Shown piece by piece: positions 1 to 6,283 of a stretch of 23,710 nucleotides of DNA. The translations under genes and the position numbers were made by a program. Each line of letters starts with the position of its first letter. Position 1 is the stretch's first letter. Origin of the DNA: JBCBWG01 sp039186015 (lineage in GTDB: Bacteria > Pseudomonadota > Alphaproteobacteria > Rhizobiales > Hyphomicrobiaceae); contig JBCDAH010000072.1 in assembly GCA_039186015.1 (NCBI GenBank), positions 1 through 23,710 of the forward strand, given 5' to 3'. Below the pieces are notes generated by a model. The model did not search any database. It saw only the letters and a program-made list of their open reading frames with translations, and was not told where the DNA came from.

Positions 1-1084
1 AGTTCTGGACGAAGCCGATACCCCAGTCCATGCCATCGACGTCATCGTCGCCGTCGTCTTCCTCACCCCAGTTGACGTGGCCGTAGAAGGTCGACTTACC
101 AACGCTGAACCACTTCTGCTCGATACCGAGCACGACACCGTAGTGCAGCAACTCGACGTCGTCTTCGCCTTCAACTGACGTGGTCCGCTCACCAGCAGCG
201 AAGTTAACGAACAAGCCTGTCGGCGAGTGCATGACAGAGATCGACCCCGTGACGATGTCGACGTCAACGTCATCATCCAAGTCGGAATCGGCCGACTGCT
301 CTTCGTAACCGATACCGGCGGCTACGCGGAAGGCACCGAACTCGCCTGCGTAGCGAAGCGCGACTGCCCAGATTTCCTCGGAGTCAAACTCGTCGCCAGC
401 GTCGAAGTTTGCTTCGTCAGCATCAGTTGAGTAAGACGCTGAGAAGATGAAACCCGCAACCGTCGGCGATGTGTAACGGATCGTGCCCCCTTCAGCATCG
501 TCGCCGTCAAGGTCAACAAAGTTGAAGTAACCCTCACCAACGTAACCGTTTGGCCCGTTGCCAACACCGTCAAGGCCGGCATCGTCGAGCATAATATCTT
601 CAATATTGGCCAACGAGATCCGGTTAATACCGTCGAACGCCGAGTCGACGCGACCGATATCAACCGTACCGAACGTCTTACTCTTGATCGTCAGGTAAAG
701 GTCATCGACTGGATTGCTTTGGTCATCATTCGGGTCAAATGACATCCGGAAACCAGCGGAGATGTCCGAGTTCAGCTTCGCCGTACCGGAGAAGCGAAGA
801 TCGCCACCATCGTCGTAGTCTTCAATCGACACTTTATCTGGGCGATGAGCGTCCAGACCATCGCTGTCGTGATAAACGACACGAGCCGAAACCGAGCCAG
901 AAATCTTGAGCGACATGACGCGAGTGCCCTTACGAGCAGTCGTGGCTTCCAGCTCAGCAATACGCTCTTCCAGGTCTGCACAGCAGTTGCCGCCGAGGTC
1001 AGCAGCTTGGGCGCTAAGGCCACCCAGAGACGCGGCAGCCGCGAACATTGCGGCAGCGCTAATGGACTTGAGTCCCCCGTTCAT
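1..1084 (-). CDS. Porin_2-family outer-membrane porin (5' part, truncated at window edge)
   Basis: Outer-membrane beta-barrel porin for diffusion of small hydrophilic solutes. The frame is open from an ATG at 1084-1082 to the window edge, giving about 361 residues without a stop. A GGAG ribosome-binding site lies 7 nt upstream. The protein begins with a signal peptide ending SAQA, followed by ADLGGNCCADLEERIAELEATT. This is the short coiled-coil and Cys-containing N-terminus I know from alphaproteobacterial Porin_2 proteins. 'KISGSVSARV' then starts the barrel strands. Putative loops are very rich in Asp and Glu (for example DLDDDVDVD and EEDDGDDDVDG), which suggests a cation-selective or salt-adapted pore; that is inference. 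The C-terminal strand with its terminal aromatic residue is outside the window. The gene is divergent from the ubiH-like gene, with a 683-nt spacer. Family assignment is strong; substrate is unknown. Confidence 0.9.
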   Translation of the reverse strand, partial: MNGGLKSISAAAMFAAAASLGGLSAQAADLGGNCCADLEERIAELEATTARKGTRVMSLKISGSVSARVVYHDSDGLDAHRPDKVSIEDYDDGGDLRFSGTAKLNSDISAGFRMSFDPNDDQSNPVDDLYLTIKSKTFGTVDIGRVDSAFDGINRISLANIEDIMLDDAGLDGVGNGPNGYVGEGYFNFVDLDGDDAEGGTIRYTSPTVAGFIFSASYSTDADEANFDAGDEFDSEEIWAVALRYAGEFGAFRVAAGIGYEEQSADSDLDDDVDVDIVTGSISVMHSPTGLFVNFAAGERTTSVEGEDDVELLHYGVVLGIEQKWFSVGKSTFYGHVNWGEEDDGDDDVDGMDWGIGFVQN

Positions 1085-1134
1085 ACTCTTTCTCCACGCT
1101 ACAGTGACGCAACGCACGCCACAAAGAGACAAAA

Positions 1135-1193
1135 CCCGGAACGCCGGGAGTAGTGAGAGTGCGAAGCCTGCCGTTGAAGTGCGTTGCACTCTC
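1135..1193 (-). promoter_or_regulatory. Palindromic leader region upstream of the porin gene
   Basis: Two inverted repeats lie 50-110 nt upstream of the porin start. One is CCCGG-AACG-CCGGG at 1135-1148. The other is GAGAGTGC (1155-1162) pairing with GCACTCTC (1186-1193), and a smaller AGTGC-GTT-GCACT hairpin lies inside it. They would form stem-loops in the porin 5' leader or act as a regulator binding site. I could not place a convincing -35/-10 pair. Role is inferred from position only. Confidence 0.35.
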
Positions 1194-1516
1194 AGCCCCG
1201 ACTGGCTTCGATGAAATCTTTAGCGGGTTGGGGCCGCACGAAGCAATCACTCACCGTTCATTTGCGAATCGCTTTGCGGATCATGTGGCTTAGCCAACAC
1301 AGAGTGCGCCGCAGGAATGCCTCATTCTGGCGTCGCTTTCGATCCACGCCGCCCTGCGGGTTCGTGATCTACTCCATCCCCAGAGCTCAAAACTGCCAAT
1401 AAATCTGGGGTTTTTGCCGGTTTGCTCGCGTTAAGCTTATCGCTTTGCCTGACAGCGCTTGTGAAACGAATCGAAATTAATCCTCAGAACAAATACTTGA
1501 CCGCACTTCTCAACAC

Positions 1517-1631
1517 GGCGCCTGACCTGCGCATCATCGTTAGGTCATGTCCGCCTCAGGCGGAGATGCTGAGCAGGCGCCACCCCATCCCGACCACTGA
1601 CTTGATTGTGCCGTTGAGTGTCTGGATGGGG
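1517..1631. ncRNA. Candidate structured RNA: two adjacent nested stem domains
   Basis: Domain 1 (1517-1581) has three nested perfect stems. GGCGCCTG (1517-1524) pairs with CAGGCGCC (1574-1581). GCATC (1531-1535) pairs with GATGC (1565-1569). TCCGCC (1550-1555) pairs with GGCGGA (1559-1564). Domain 2 starts two bases later: CCCCATCC (1583-1590) pairs with GGATGGGG (1624-1631), with an inner CACT/AGTG stem (1595-1598/1617-1620). TGACCT (1523-1528) could instead pair with AGGTCA (1542-1547), which excludes full formation of the outer stem. Strand, transcription and family are unknown. I do not recognise a named riboswitch or sRNA. It could be a leader of the ubiH-like gene, an independent RNA, or an intergenic repeat. 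Confidence 0.4.
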
Positions 1632-1767
1632 CGTTATGAGATGGCTACAGCTCAACCTGAAGCGCCGTAGTGAGCCGTAGCGAAATGCGTGCGACGAAGC
1701 GGCTCGCGCGCTTTCCGCCATAGCCCTTGCCTCCTAAGATTGGCAGCGAATAGGAGGTGCGACGGTC

Positions 1768-3036
1768 ATGAACGCTGAGACGTCCGAACTCTTGGATTGT
1801 GTGATCGCAGGCGCCGGACCGGCAGGCCTTACGGCGGCCCTCTGCCTCGCGGAACATGGAGTAACAGTTCATATCGTAGGACCGCGTCCGCAAACTGCCG
1901 CGCATTCCGACGGACGAACAGCCGCGGTCTTTCAAGACGGAATCGGGCTATTCCAGCGCCTCAATGCATGGCCGCACATGGCGTCCCAGGCCGCACCACT
2001 TTCCGCCATCCGCATGGTTGACATGAGCCAGCGCTTGCTCCGCGCGCCGCAAGTTCTTTTCGAAGCGCAGGAAACCGGCGTTGAGACGTTCGGCTACAAT
2101 ATTCCGAACACGGCCATTGTTGCCGGCCTTGCACGTGCGGCTGAACAGTGCGCGCAGATTGTCTGGCACGACACCACCATTCTGGGCTGCGACGTTGCCG
2201 AACACGCCGTAACGATGACATGCGCCGACGGGCAGCGGGTGCCAGCACGCGTTGTTATCGCAGCGGACGGCCGCCGCTCTTTAGTGCGAGACGCCGCCGG
2301 ACTCTCTGTCCGAAGCTGGGACTACGATCAGGTTGCGCTCACAAGCCAGTTTGCACATGCCGCATCTCATAACGACGTCTCAACGGAGTTGCATTTCGAA
2401 GCCGGCCCATGCACGTCGGTCCCGCTTCCCGGCAATCGGTCCAGCCTAGTCTGGATGGAGCGTCCGCATGTCGCGCAGCGTCTCCTGGCGCATGACGCGT
2501 GCGACTTCGATCGCGTTTTGGCGCTCAGGTTTGCTGATTTCCTGGGCCCGTTAACGGACATCTCAGCGCCACACGCCGTTACGCTCAGGGGGCTGATCGC
2601 CCATCGGTTTGGCAATCGCCGCGTTCTCCTTGTCGGGGAGGCCGCCCACGCGTTTCCGCCGATTGGCGCACAAGGCCTGAATCTCGGGCTGCGCGACGCC
2701 GCCGAAGCCGCCGGCTGCGTTCTCGACGCTCTCGAACACAACTCAGACCCCGGTCACGCGAATGTGACACGTACCTACCACCGCAGGCGCTGGGCCGACA
2801 TCGCAGGCCGATCCACCGTTGTAAACAGCCTCAATCAGTCTCTTACGGGAGATAACCCGCTTCTTCCGCTGGTCCGTGGCGCCGGTCTTCACATCGTCAA
2901 GGCGTCATCCGCGCTGCGTCGCAATCTCATCCGCCAGGGCATGACCGGCCTGGGCCCGCGTCCACGCCTGATGCCGGATGGCATGAAAAGTGTGGAACAC
3001 GGCGCGCGTCTTGCACCGAATCTGACATTCGCTTGA
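1768..3036 (+). CDS. UbiH/UbiF/COQ6-family FAD-dependent hydroxylase
   Basis: Class A flavoprotein aromatic hydroxylase, 422 aa, probably acting on a prenylated ring in ubiquinone biosynthesis. It uses O2, NAD(P)H and FAD at the inner face of the cytoplasmic membrane. The Rossmann motif GAGPAGLT is at residues 15-22, the DG motif VIAADGRRS at about 163-171, and the FAD-binding GEAAHAFPPIGAQG block at about 290-303. Length and motif order are normal for UbiH/UbiF/UbiL-type enzymes. TAGGAGGTG about 9 nt upstream of the ATG fixes the start. It is first in a run of four plus-strand genes (hydroxylase, lipid A acyltransferase, CoA-ester lyase, hspQ). Which ring position it modifies cannot be read from sequence, because alphaproteobacterial members vary in regiospecificity. 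I therefore give no symbol. Confidence 0.88.
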   Translation: MNAETSELLDCVIAGAGPAGLTAALCLAEHGVTVHIVGPRPQTAAHSDGRTAAVFQDGIGLFQRLNAWPHMASQAAPLSAIRMVDMSQRLLRAPQVLFEAQETGVETFGYNIPNTAIVAGLARAAEQCAQIVWHDTTILGCDVAEHAVTMTCADGQRVPARVVIAADGRRSLVRDAAGLSVRSWDYDQVALTSQFAHAASHNDVSTELHFEAGPCTSVPLPGNRSSLVWMERPHVAQRLLAHDACDFDRVLALRFADFLGPLTDISAPHAVTLRGLIAHRFGNRRVLLVGEAAHAFPPIGAQGLNLGLRDAAEAAGCVLDALEHNSDPGHANVTRTYHRRRWADIAGRSTVVNSLNQSLTGDNPLLPLVRGAGLHIVKASSALRRNLIRQGMTGLGPRPRLMPDGMKSVEHGARLAPNLTFA

Positions 3037-3051
3037 TCCCCATAAGCGATT

Positions 3052-3104
3052 TCCTGCACGTGCGCTCTTAGCGCGCTTGTGCTGACGGCTGACCTCGTGC
3101 AGGA
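3052..3104. repeat. Inverted repeat between the hydroxylase and acyltransferase genes
   Basis: TCCTGCACG (3052-3060) is a perfect 9-bp match to the complement of CGTGCAGGA (3096-3104). A smaller GCGC-TCTTA-GCGC hairpin (3062-3074) lies inside. It sits 16 nt after the hydroxylase stop and 45 nt before the next start. No T-run follows, so it is not a classical intrinsic terminator. It may be an mRNA-processing or partial-termination structure. Confidence 0.4.
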
Positions 3105-3148
3105 GCCGGGCAAAACCAACAACGACGGCACAAAGCGACACTCCGACC

Positions 3149-4096
3149 ATGGCTGCACCGACCGTCGCCGAAAAATCGGCCGACAGCATTCACTGGACAA
3201 GAGATCTCCAGTTTCGTGCGGAGTACCTCGTACTCCAGACTGTTTTAGGGTTTGTGCGCTTGTTCCCGCTCGACACGGCAGTTGCGCTTTCCGGGCGGGC
3301 ATGGCGCGTACTGGCGCCGATCATTGCGAAAAAACGCCACGCACGCGCGTTGGCGAATGTCGCAATCGCATTTCCTGACAAGTCCGAGGCCGAACGCAAG
3401 GCGATCGTGCTCGCACATTGGGAGAACCTCGGCTTCGTCATGGCTGAGACCATGCAAATTGACCGCGTTCTCGCGGACGCCAGCCGGATCGACATCGCGA
3501 GCAACGGTGTCTTTATGCGTTATAAGAACAAACTCGGCCCGATCATTGGGATCTCACTCCATATGGGCAACTGGGAATTGGCGATCTGGCCGTTGGTGGT
3601 CGCCGGCGCCAACCCGGCCGCAGTCTATCGATCCGTCAACAATCCCTACGTCGACAAATTCCTGCGCGAACAGCGCCAGGACCTCTATCCCGGAGGTCTG
3701 TTTGGCCGCGGACGCGTTGAAGGCGACCACGGCGAAGCTCAGCGCACGGCCCGTGTCATTTCAGACTTCGTACGCAACGGCGGCAGGCTGGGGATGGTTT
3801 GCGACCTGTTCGACCGTACCGGCATTGCTGTGCCGTTCTTTGGCAAAGACGCGAAAACACAGGCGATCGGCCCGATCATCGCACGGCGCATCGGCTGCAG
3901 AATCTGGATGGCGCGCTGCCTGCGCGTGGGCAAGGAAAGCCGCTTTCGCATTCAGCTGAAGGAGCTCAAGGTGCCGCGGACCGACAACCCGTCCGCAGAT
4001 GTCCGCGAGATGACCGCAAGTATGCAGCAGCAGTTCGAGACCTGGATTCGCGAAGCGCCCGAGCAGTGGATGTGGTCCAACCGTCGCTGGAGCTGA
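3149..4096 (+). CDS. Lipid A biosynthesis lauroyl/myristoyl acyltransferase (LpxL/HtrB family)
   Basis: Inner-membrane acyltransferase of 315 aa. The family transfers a secondary acyl chain from acyl-ACP onto a hydroxyacyl chain of the lipid A precursor in the Raetz pathway. The catalytic HX4E motif is H138-MGNW-E143. 'AVYRSVNNPYVD' (about 158-169) and 'VPFFGKDA' are conserved LpxL/LpxM blocks, and the C-terminus 'APEQWMWSNRRWS' is the usual W-x-x-RRW ending. Residues 26-60 form the N-terminal hydrophobic segment. The ribosome-binding site before ATG 3149 is weak, so translation may depend on the upstream gene or on the 3052-3104 structure. It is 112 nt downstream of the FAD hydroxylase and 73 nt before the next gene. 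The paralogue type (LpxL, LpxM or long-chain LpxXL) is not resolved, although the length fits ordinary LpxL/HtrB. Confidence 0.9.
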   Translation: MAAPTVAEKSADSIHWTRDLQFRAEYLVLQTVLGFVRLFPLDTAVALSGRAWRVLAPIIAKKRHARALANVAIAFPDKSEAERKAIVLAHWENLGFVMAETMQIDRVLADASRIDIASNGVFMRYKNKLGPIIGISLHMGNWELAIWPLVVAGANPAAVYRSVNNPYVDKFLREQRQDLYPGGLFGRGRVEGDHGEAQRTARVISDFVRNGGRLGMVCDLFDRTGIAVPFFGKDAKTQAIGPIIARRIGCRIWMARCLRVGKESRFRIQLKELKVPRTDNPSADVREMTASMQQQFETWIREAPEQWMWSNRRWS

Positions 4097-4169
4097 TGTC
4101 GTCTCCCCGACATTGACGGCAGCTGCCCCTCCGGCTTTGTTGCACTGCGTCATCAACGGGAGGCTTACC

Positions 4170-5234
4170 ATGCCAGCGTTACGCACGCCCGCCAAATTCT
4201 ACAGCCCGCTTGCCATTGGCGCCCCGGATCCCAATCGCCGATCGCCAGCCAAAGTCGAGCGCATGATTCACTTCGTGCCGCCGCACAATCCAAAGATTCG
4301 CGCCCGTTTGCCGGACACGATTGGCCAGGTCGATGTCATCCTGGGCAACCTGGAAGACGCGGTCCAGGCATCCGAAAAAGACGCAGCGCGTGCCGCCTTT
4401 ATCGAAATCGCCACCACGCTCGAGTTCGGCGACACCGGCTTGTGGACTCGGATCAACTGCTTGAATTCGCCGTGGGTTCTCGACGACATCCAGCAGATCG
4501 TGGCCGCTGCCGGACACAAGCTTGATGTCATGATGCTGCCGAAAGTGGAGGGCGCATGGGACATTCACTATCTCGACCAGCTCCTTGCGCAATTGGAAGC
4601 CAAGCACGAAATCCAGCGGCCGATCCAGATTCACGCGATCTTGGAAACGGCGGAGGGCGTCTCCAACGTTGAGGATATTGCGGCTGCTAGCCCGCGCATG
4701 CATGGCATGAGCCTGGGCCCTGCGGATCTTGCCGCCTCGCGCGGCATGAAAACAACTCGCGTTGGCGGCGGTCATCCGGACTACGGAATTCTTGCCGATC
4801 GCAAGGACGACAGTGGCCCGCGCGCGGTCTTCCAACAGGACCTTTGGCACTACACACTTGCGAGAATGGTCGATGCGTGTCGCAGCCACGACATCAAACC
4901 GTTTTACGGGCCATTTGGTGATTTCGCAGACCCCGAAGCGTGCGAGAGCCAGTTCCGAAACGCCTTTCTCATGGGCTGCATGGGCGCGTGGTCGTTGCAT
5001 CCGTCCCAAATCGCGATTGCCAAGAACGTGTTCTCGCCACCTGTTGACGAGGTTCTGTTCGCGCGCCGCATACTGGACGCGATGCCCGACGGAACGGGCG
5101 CGGTTATGCTGGACGGCAAAATGCAAGACGATGCGACCTGGAAACAGGCCCGCGTTATTGTGGATCTCGCGAAACAGATTGCGCAGCGCGATCCGGAACG
5201 CGCGAAAGCCTATGGGCTCGCTGTCACCGATTGA
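4170..5234 (+). CDS. HpcH/HpaI aldolase / citrate lyase-family CoA-ester lyase (malyl-CoA lyase-like)
   Basis: TIM-barrel lyase of 354 aa related to CitE, L-malyl-CoA and beta-methylmalyl-CoA lyases. These enzymes cleave or condense 2-hydroxyacyl-CoA thioesters with a divalent metal. Visible family features are 'ILGNLEDAV' (57-65), 'LWTRIN' with the CoA/carboxylate-binding Arg94, and 'MMLPKVEG' (121-128). The predicted metal ligands are Glu159 in 'ILETAEG' and Asp186 in 'LGPADLA'. 'SLHPSQIAIAKNVF' is the typical C-terminal CoA-binding stretch. An earlier in-frame start exists at 4113, but GGGAGG lies just before ATG 4170, so I use that. Physiological roles in related bacteria include the serine cycle, ethylmalonyl-CoA pathway and 3-hydroxypropionate-type reactions. 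No other pathway genes lie nearby, so the exact substrate stays open. Confidence 0.82.
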   Translation: MPALRTPAKFYSPLAIGAPDPNRRSPAKVERMIHFVPPHNPKIRARLPDTIGQVDVILGNLEDAVQASEKDAARAAFIEIATTLEFGDTGLWTRINCLNSPWVLDDIQQIVAAAGHKLDVMMLPKVEGAWDIHYLDQLLAQLEAKHEIQRPIQIHAILETAEGVSNVEDIAAASPRMHGMSLGPADLAASRGMKTTRVGGGHPDYGILADRKDDSGPRAVFQQDLWHYTLARMVDACRSHDIKPFYGPFGDFADPEACESQFRNAFLMGCMGAWSLHPSQIAIAKNVFSPPVDEVLFARRILDAMPDGTGAVMLDGKMQDDATWKQARVIVDLAKQIAQRDPERAKAYGLAVTD

Positions 5235-5262
5235 CGCAGAGCTTTGAGAGTTGCCTGCCGAG

Positions 5263-5291
5263 CTTGAACCTTCCGGTCGGCTCAGTAGTGT
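5263..5291 (+). promoter_or_regulatory. Possible heat-shock-type promoter of hspQ
   Basis: CTTGAA at 5263-5268 is separated by 17 nt from TAGTGT at 5286-5291, about 40 nt before the hspQ ATG. CTTGAA is the core of the RpoH (sigma-32) -35 consensus, which fits a heat-shock gene. The -10 element does not match the RpoH form well and could equally be a weak sigma-70 hexamer. This is a visual match only. Confidence 0.35.
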
Positions 5292-5330
5292 GACGTGTCG
5301 CGCAATTCCTCACACTGGCGAACGAGAACC

Positions 5331-5663
5331 ATGTCCAAGGTCTTTGCAGCTAAGTACGCCGTAGGCACCGTCGTTCGGCACCGCTTCTACCCGTTCCGTG
5401 GTGTGATCTTCGATATCGATCCGGAGTTCGCAAACACGGAAGAATGGTGGGCGTCGATCCCGACCGAGATTCGGCCGCGCAAAGACCAGCCGTTCTATCA
5501 TCTCCTGGCCGAGAACGAGCAGACGGAATACGTCGCTTACGTCTCCGAGCAAAATCTACTGCCGGATGACAGCGGCACCCCGTTGCGGCATCCCAAGATC
5601 GCAGAAATGTTCTCCCGCAACGCCCACGGTCAGCTGAAAGCGACGTTTTTCCAGCCCCATTGA
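5331..5663 (+). CDS. hspQ: Heat shock protein HspQ (YccV-like, hemimethylated-DNA-binding domain family)
   Basis: Small cytoplasmic protein of 110 aa. In Escherichia coli HspQ is heat-induced, promotes turnover of mutant DnaA, and acts as a specificity enhancer of the Lon protease. The whole protein is one YccV-like beta-barrel domain: 'YAVGTVVRHRFYPFRGVIFDIDPEF', 'PFYHLLAENEQTEYVAYVSEQNLLPD' and 'HPKIAEMF' are the conserved blocks (each over 20 aa in part; key residues are RHR, FRGVIFD, PFYH and YVSEQNL). An in-frame start at 5295 would add 12 residues with no family similarity, so I take ATG 5331, where GAGA precedes it. A CTTGAA-containing promoter-like sequence lies upstream. The gene is about 96 nt after the lyase gene and is probably transcribed on its own. 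Confidence 0.9.
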   Translation: MSKVFAAKYAVGTVVRHRFYPFRGVIFDIDPEFANTEEWWASIPTEIRPRKDQPFYHLLAENEQTEYVAYVSEQNLLPDDSGTPLRHPKIAEMFSRNAHGQLKATFFQPH

Positions 5664-6007
5664 GGCCAGCCTCATTGAACAAGGTGCGCTCAGAGATCGG
5701 CTCATTGACCGGAGCCTGGAGCGCTTCAGATTGAGCTGGAACCATTCCACCCTTGGCTCTTTAGGTCTTCCCGAGGCGGGAACAGCCCGTGAGCGAAGAG
5801 TCTTTCGTTAGCGCTGTTTGCAAGCTCGCGCGCTCGCGGCTCGAGCGAGTCCTTGTTTGCGCTACCGCTTGCGACAAGCGCTCGCTACTTGAGCGCGTTT
5901 TAGTTGGCGCTGTTCGCACGCTCACAGGCTCGCGGCTCGAGCGCAGGCTATCCTGGTCGGACGACCTCAGGCCGCGACTGCGGCCCGGCGCGTTGCGCCG
6001 CCCCTAT

Positions 6008-6033
6008 CCCAACACGGGTGTTCCCGCGTTGGG
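6008..6033. repeat. TGTT-loop hairpin 1 in repeat copy A
   Basis: CCCAACACGGG (6008-6018) pairs with CCCGCGTTGGG (6023-6033) around a TGTT loop, with one A-C mismatch. It lies 11 nt before a second hairpin with the same loop. Neither is followed by a T-run on the plus strand. Confidence 0.6.
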
Positions 6034-6044
6034 CATTGCAAATG

Positions 6045-6070
6045 TCGAGATGGCGTGTTCGCCATCTCGA
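6045..6070. repeat. TGTT-loop hairpin 2 in repeat copy A
   Basis: TCGAGATGGCG (6045-6055) and CGCCATCTCGA (6060-6070) form a perfect 11-bp stem around TGTT. The stem sequence is unrelated to the neighbouring hairpin, but the loop and stem length are the same. Confidence 0.65.
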
Positions 6071-6193
6071 TGGAGGCCCGAGCGAAGCGAAGAACAGCCG
6101 TGAGCGGAAGAATACTAGAGCGAGGCGTAGATATGGAGACAAGCTTTTCAAGCCACAAGCTGGTGTTCGCCAGCGATCTGTCGCAGGATCAAC

Positions 6194-6216
6194 GCATAAG
6201 GGCGTAAGGCATAAGG
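6194..6216. repeat. Short tandem repeat of GCRTAAGG
   Basis: GCATAAGG (6194-6201), GCGTAAGG (6202-6209) and GCATAAGG (6209-6216, sharing one G) follow each other directly. Three units in non-coding DNA; function unknown, and it may simply be slippage-derived. Confidence 0.5.
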
Positions 6217-6227
6217 TGAAACGACGA

Positions 6228-6248
6228 GCGGCCCGCAAAGCAGGCCGC
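6228..6248 (-). terminator. Possible rho-independent terminator of the ialB-family gene
   Basis: On the minus strand, 36 nt past the stop codon, GCGGCCTGC and GCGGGCCGC pair around TTT with one mismatch. The stem is followed by a modestly T-rich stretch (TCGTCGTTTC). The tail is not a clean T-run, so confidence is moderate. Confidence 0.45.
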
Positions 6249-6283
6249 ATGTCTGTGTCTGCGTTGCGTTAGCGTGATGATTG

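Larger units (their letters stand above)
1085..1767. other. Non-coding divergent intergenic region between porin and ubiH-like gene
   Basis: This 683-nt stretch has no ORF that I would call a gene. The short ORFs within it lack recognisable proteins and good ribosome-binding sites. It must contain the divergent promoters for the porin and the ubiH-like gene. It also holds the palindromic porin leader (1135-1193) and a nested inverted-repeat block (1517-1631), described separately. Bases 1465-1500 are relatively AT-rich. Confidence 0.6.
5769..6115. repeat. Modular hairpin-rich intergenic repeat, copy A
   Basis: Shares several modules with the region at 23431-23710. The unit GAACAGCCCGTGAGCGAAG plus GAGTCTTT begins at about 5780 and recurs at 23594; a degenerate form is at 6092-6115. 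GCGCTGTTCGCACGCTC through the GC-rich block at 5907-5990 is nearly identical to 23625-23709. GCGCTACCGC...GCGACAARCGCTCGCTACTT (about 5859-5890) recurs at about 23475-23506. The right half is a string of hairpins: GGCCGC-GACT-GCGGCC (5970-5985), CGGCGC-GTT-GCGCCG (5986-6000), and two TGTT-loop stems (6008-6033 and 6045-6070). It resembles REP/BIME-type mosaic elements in organisation. I cannot assign it to a named family. Confidence 0.7.
5664..6283. other. Non-coding region between hspQ and ialB, mostly repeats
   Basis: This 620-nt gap has no credible gene. ORFs through it encode Arg/Leu/Ser-rich peptides that only reflect the repeat composition. It opens with small palindromes such as TGAGG-CCAG-CCTCA (5661-5674, overlapping the hspQ stop) and GGCTC/GAGCC (5699-5703/5712-5716), but no T-run. 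The modular hairpin repeat fills about 5769-6115. A short tandem array of GCRTAAGG lies at 6194-6216, and the ialB terminator candidate is at 6228-6248. Confidence 0.6.

Noticed and set aside
1517..1584. tRNA-like fold with an 8-bp acceptor-like stem followed by ACC
   Set aside because: There is no T-loop GTTC motif, no proper anticodon arm, and the internal stems have the wrong arrangement for a tRNA.
1422..1670. An 82-codon open frame upstream of the ubiH-like gene
   Set aside because: No ribosome-binding site, no recognisable product, and it runs through the nested inverted repeats, which better explain the region.
4179..5126. A 315-codon open frame antisense to the CoA-ester lyase
   Set aside because: The plus-strand lyase has clear family motifs and a good ribosome-binding site. 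The antisense protein resembles nothing and lacks a credible start.
5789..6272. Overlapping open frames of 104 and 122 codons in the hspQ-ialB gap
   Set aside because: Their peptides are direct translations of the hairpin repeat. Similar peptides arise from the repeat copy at the right edge, so these are not independent genes.
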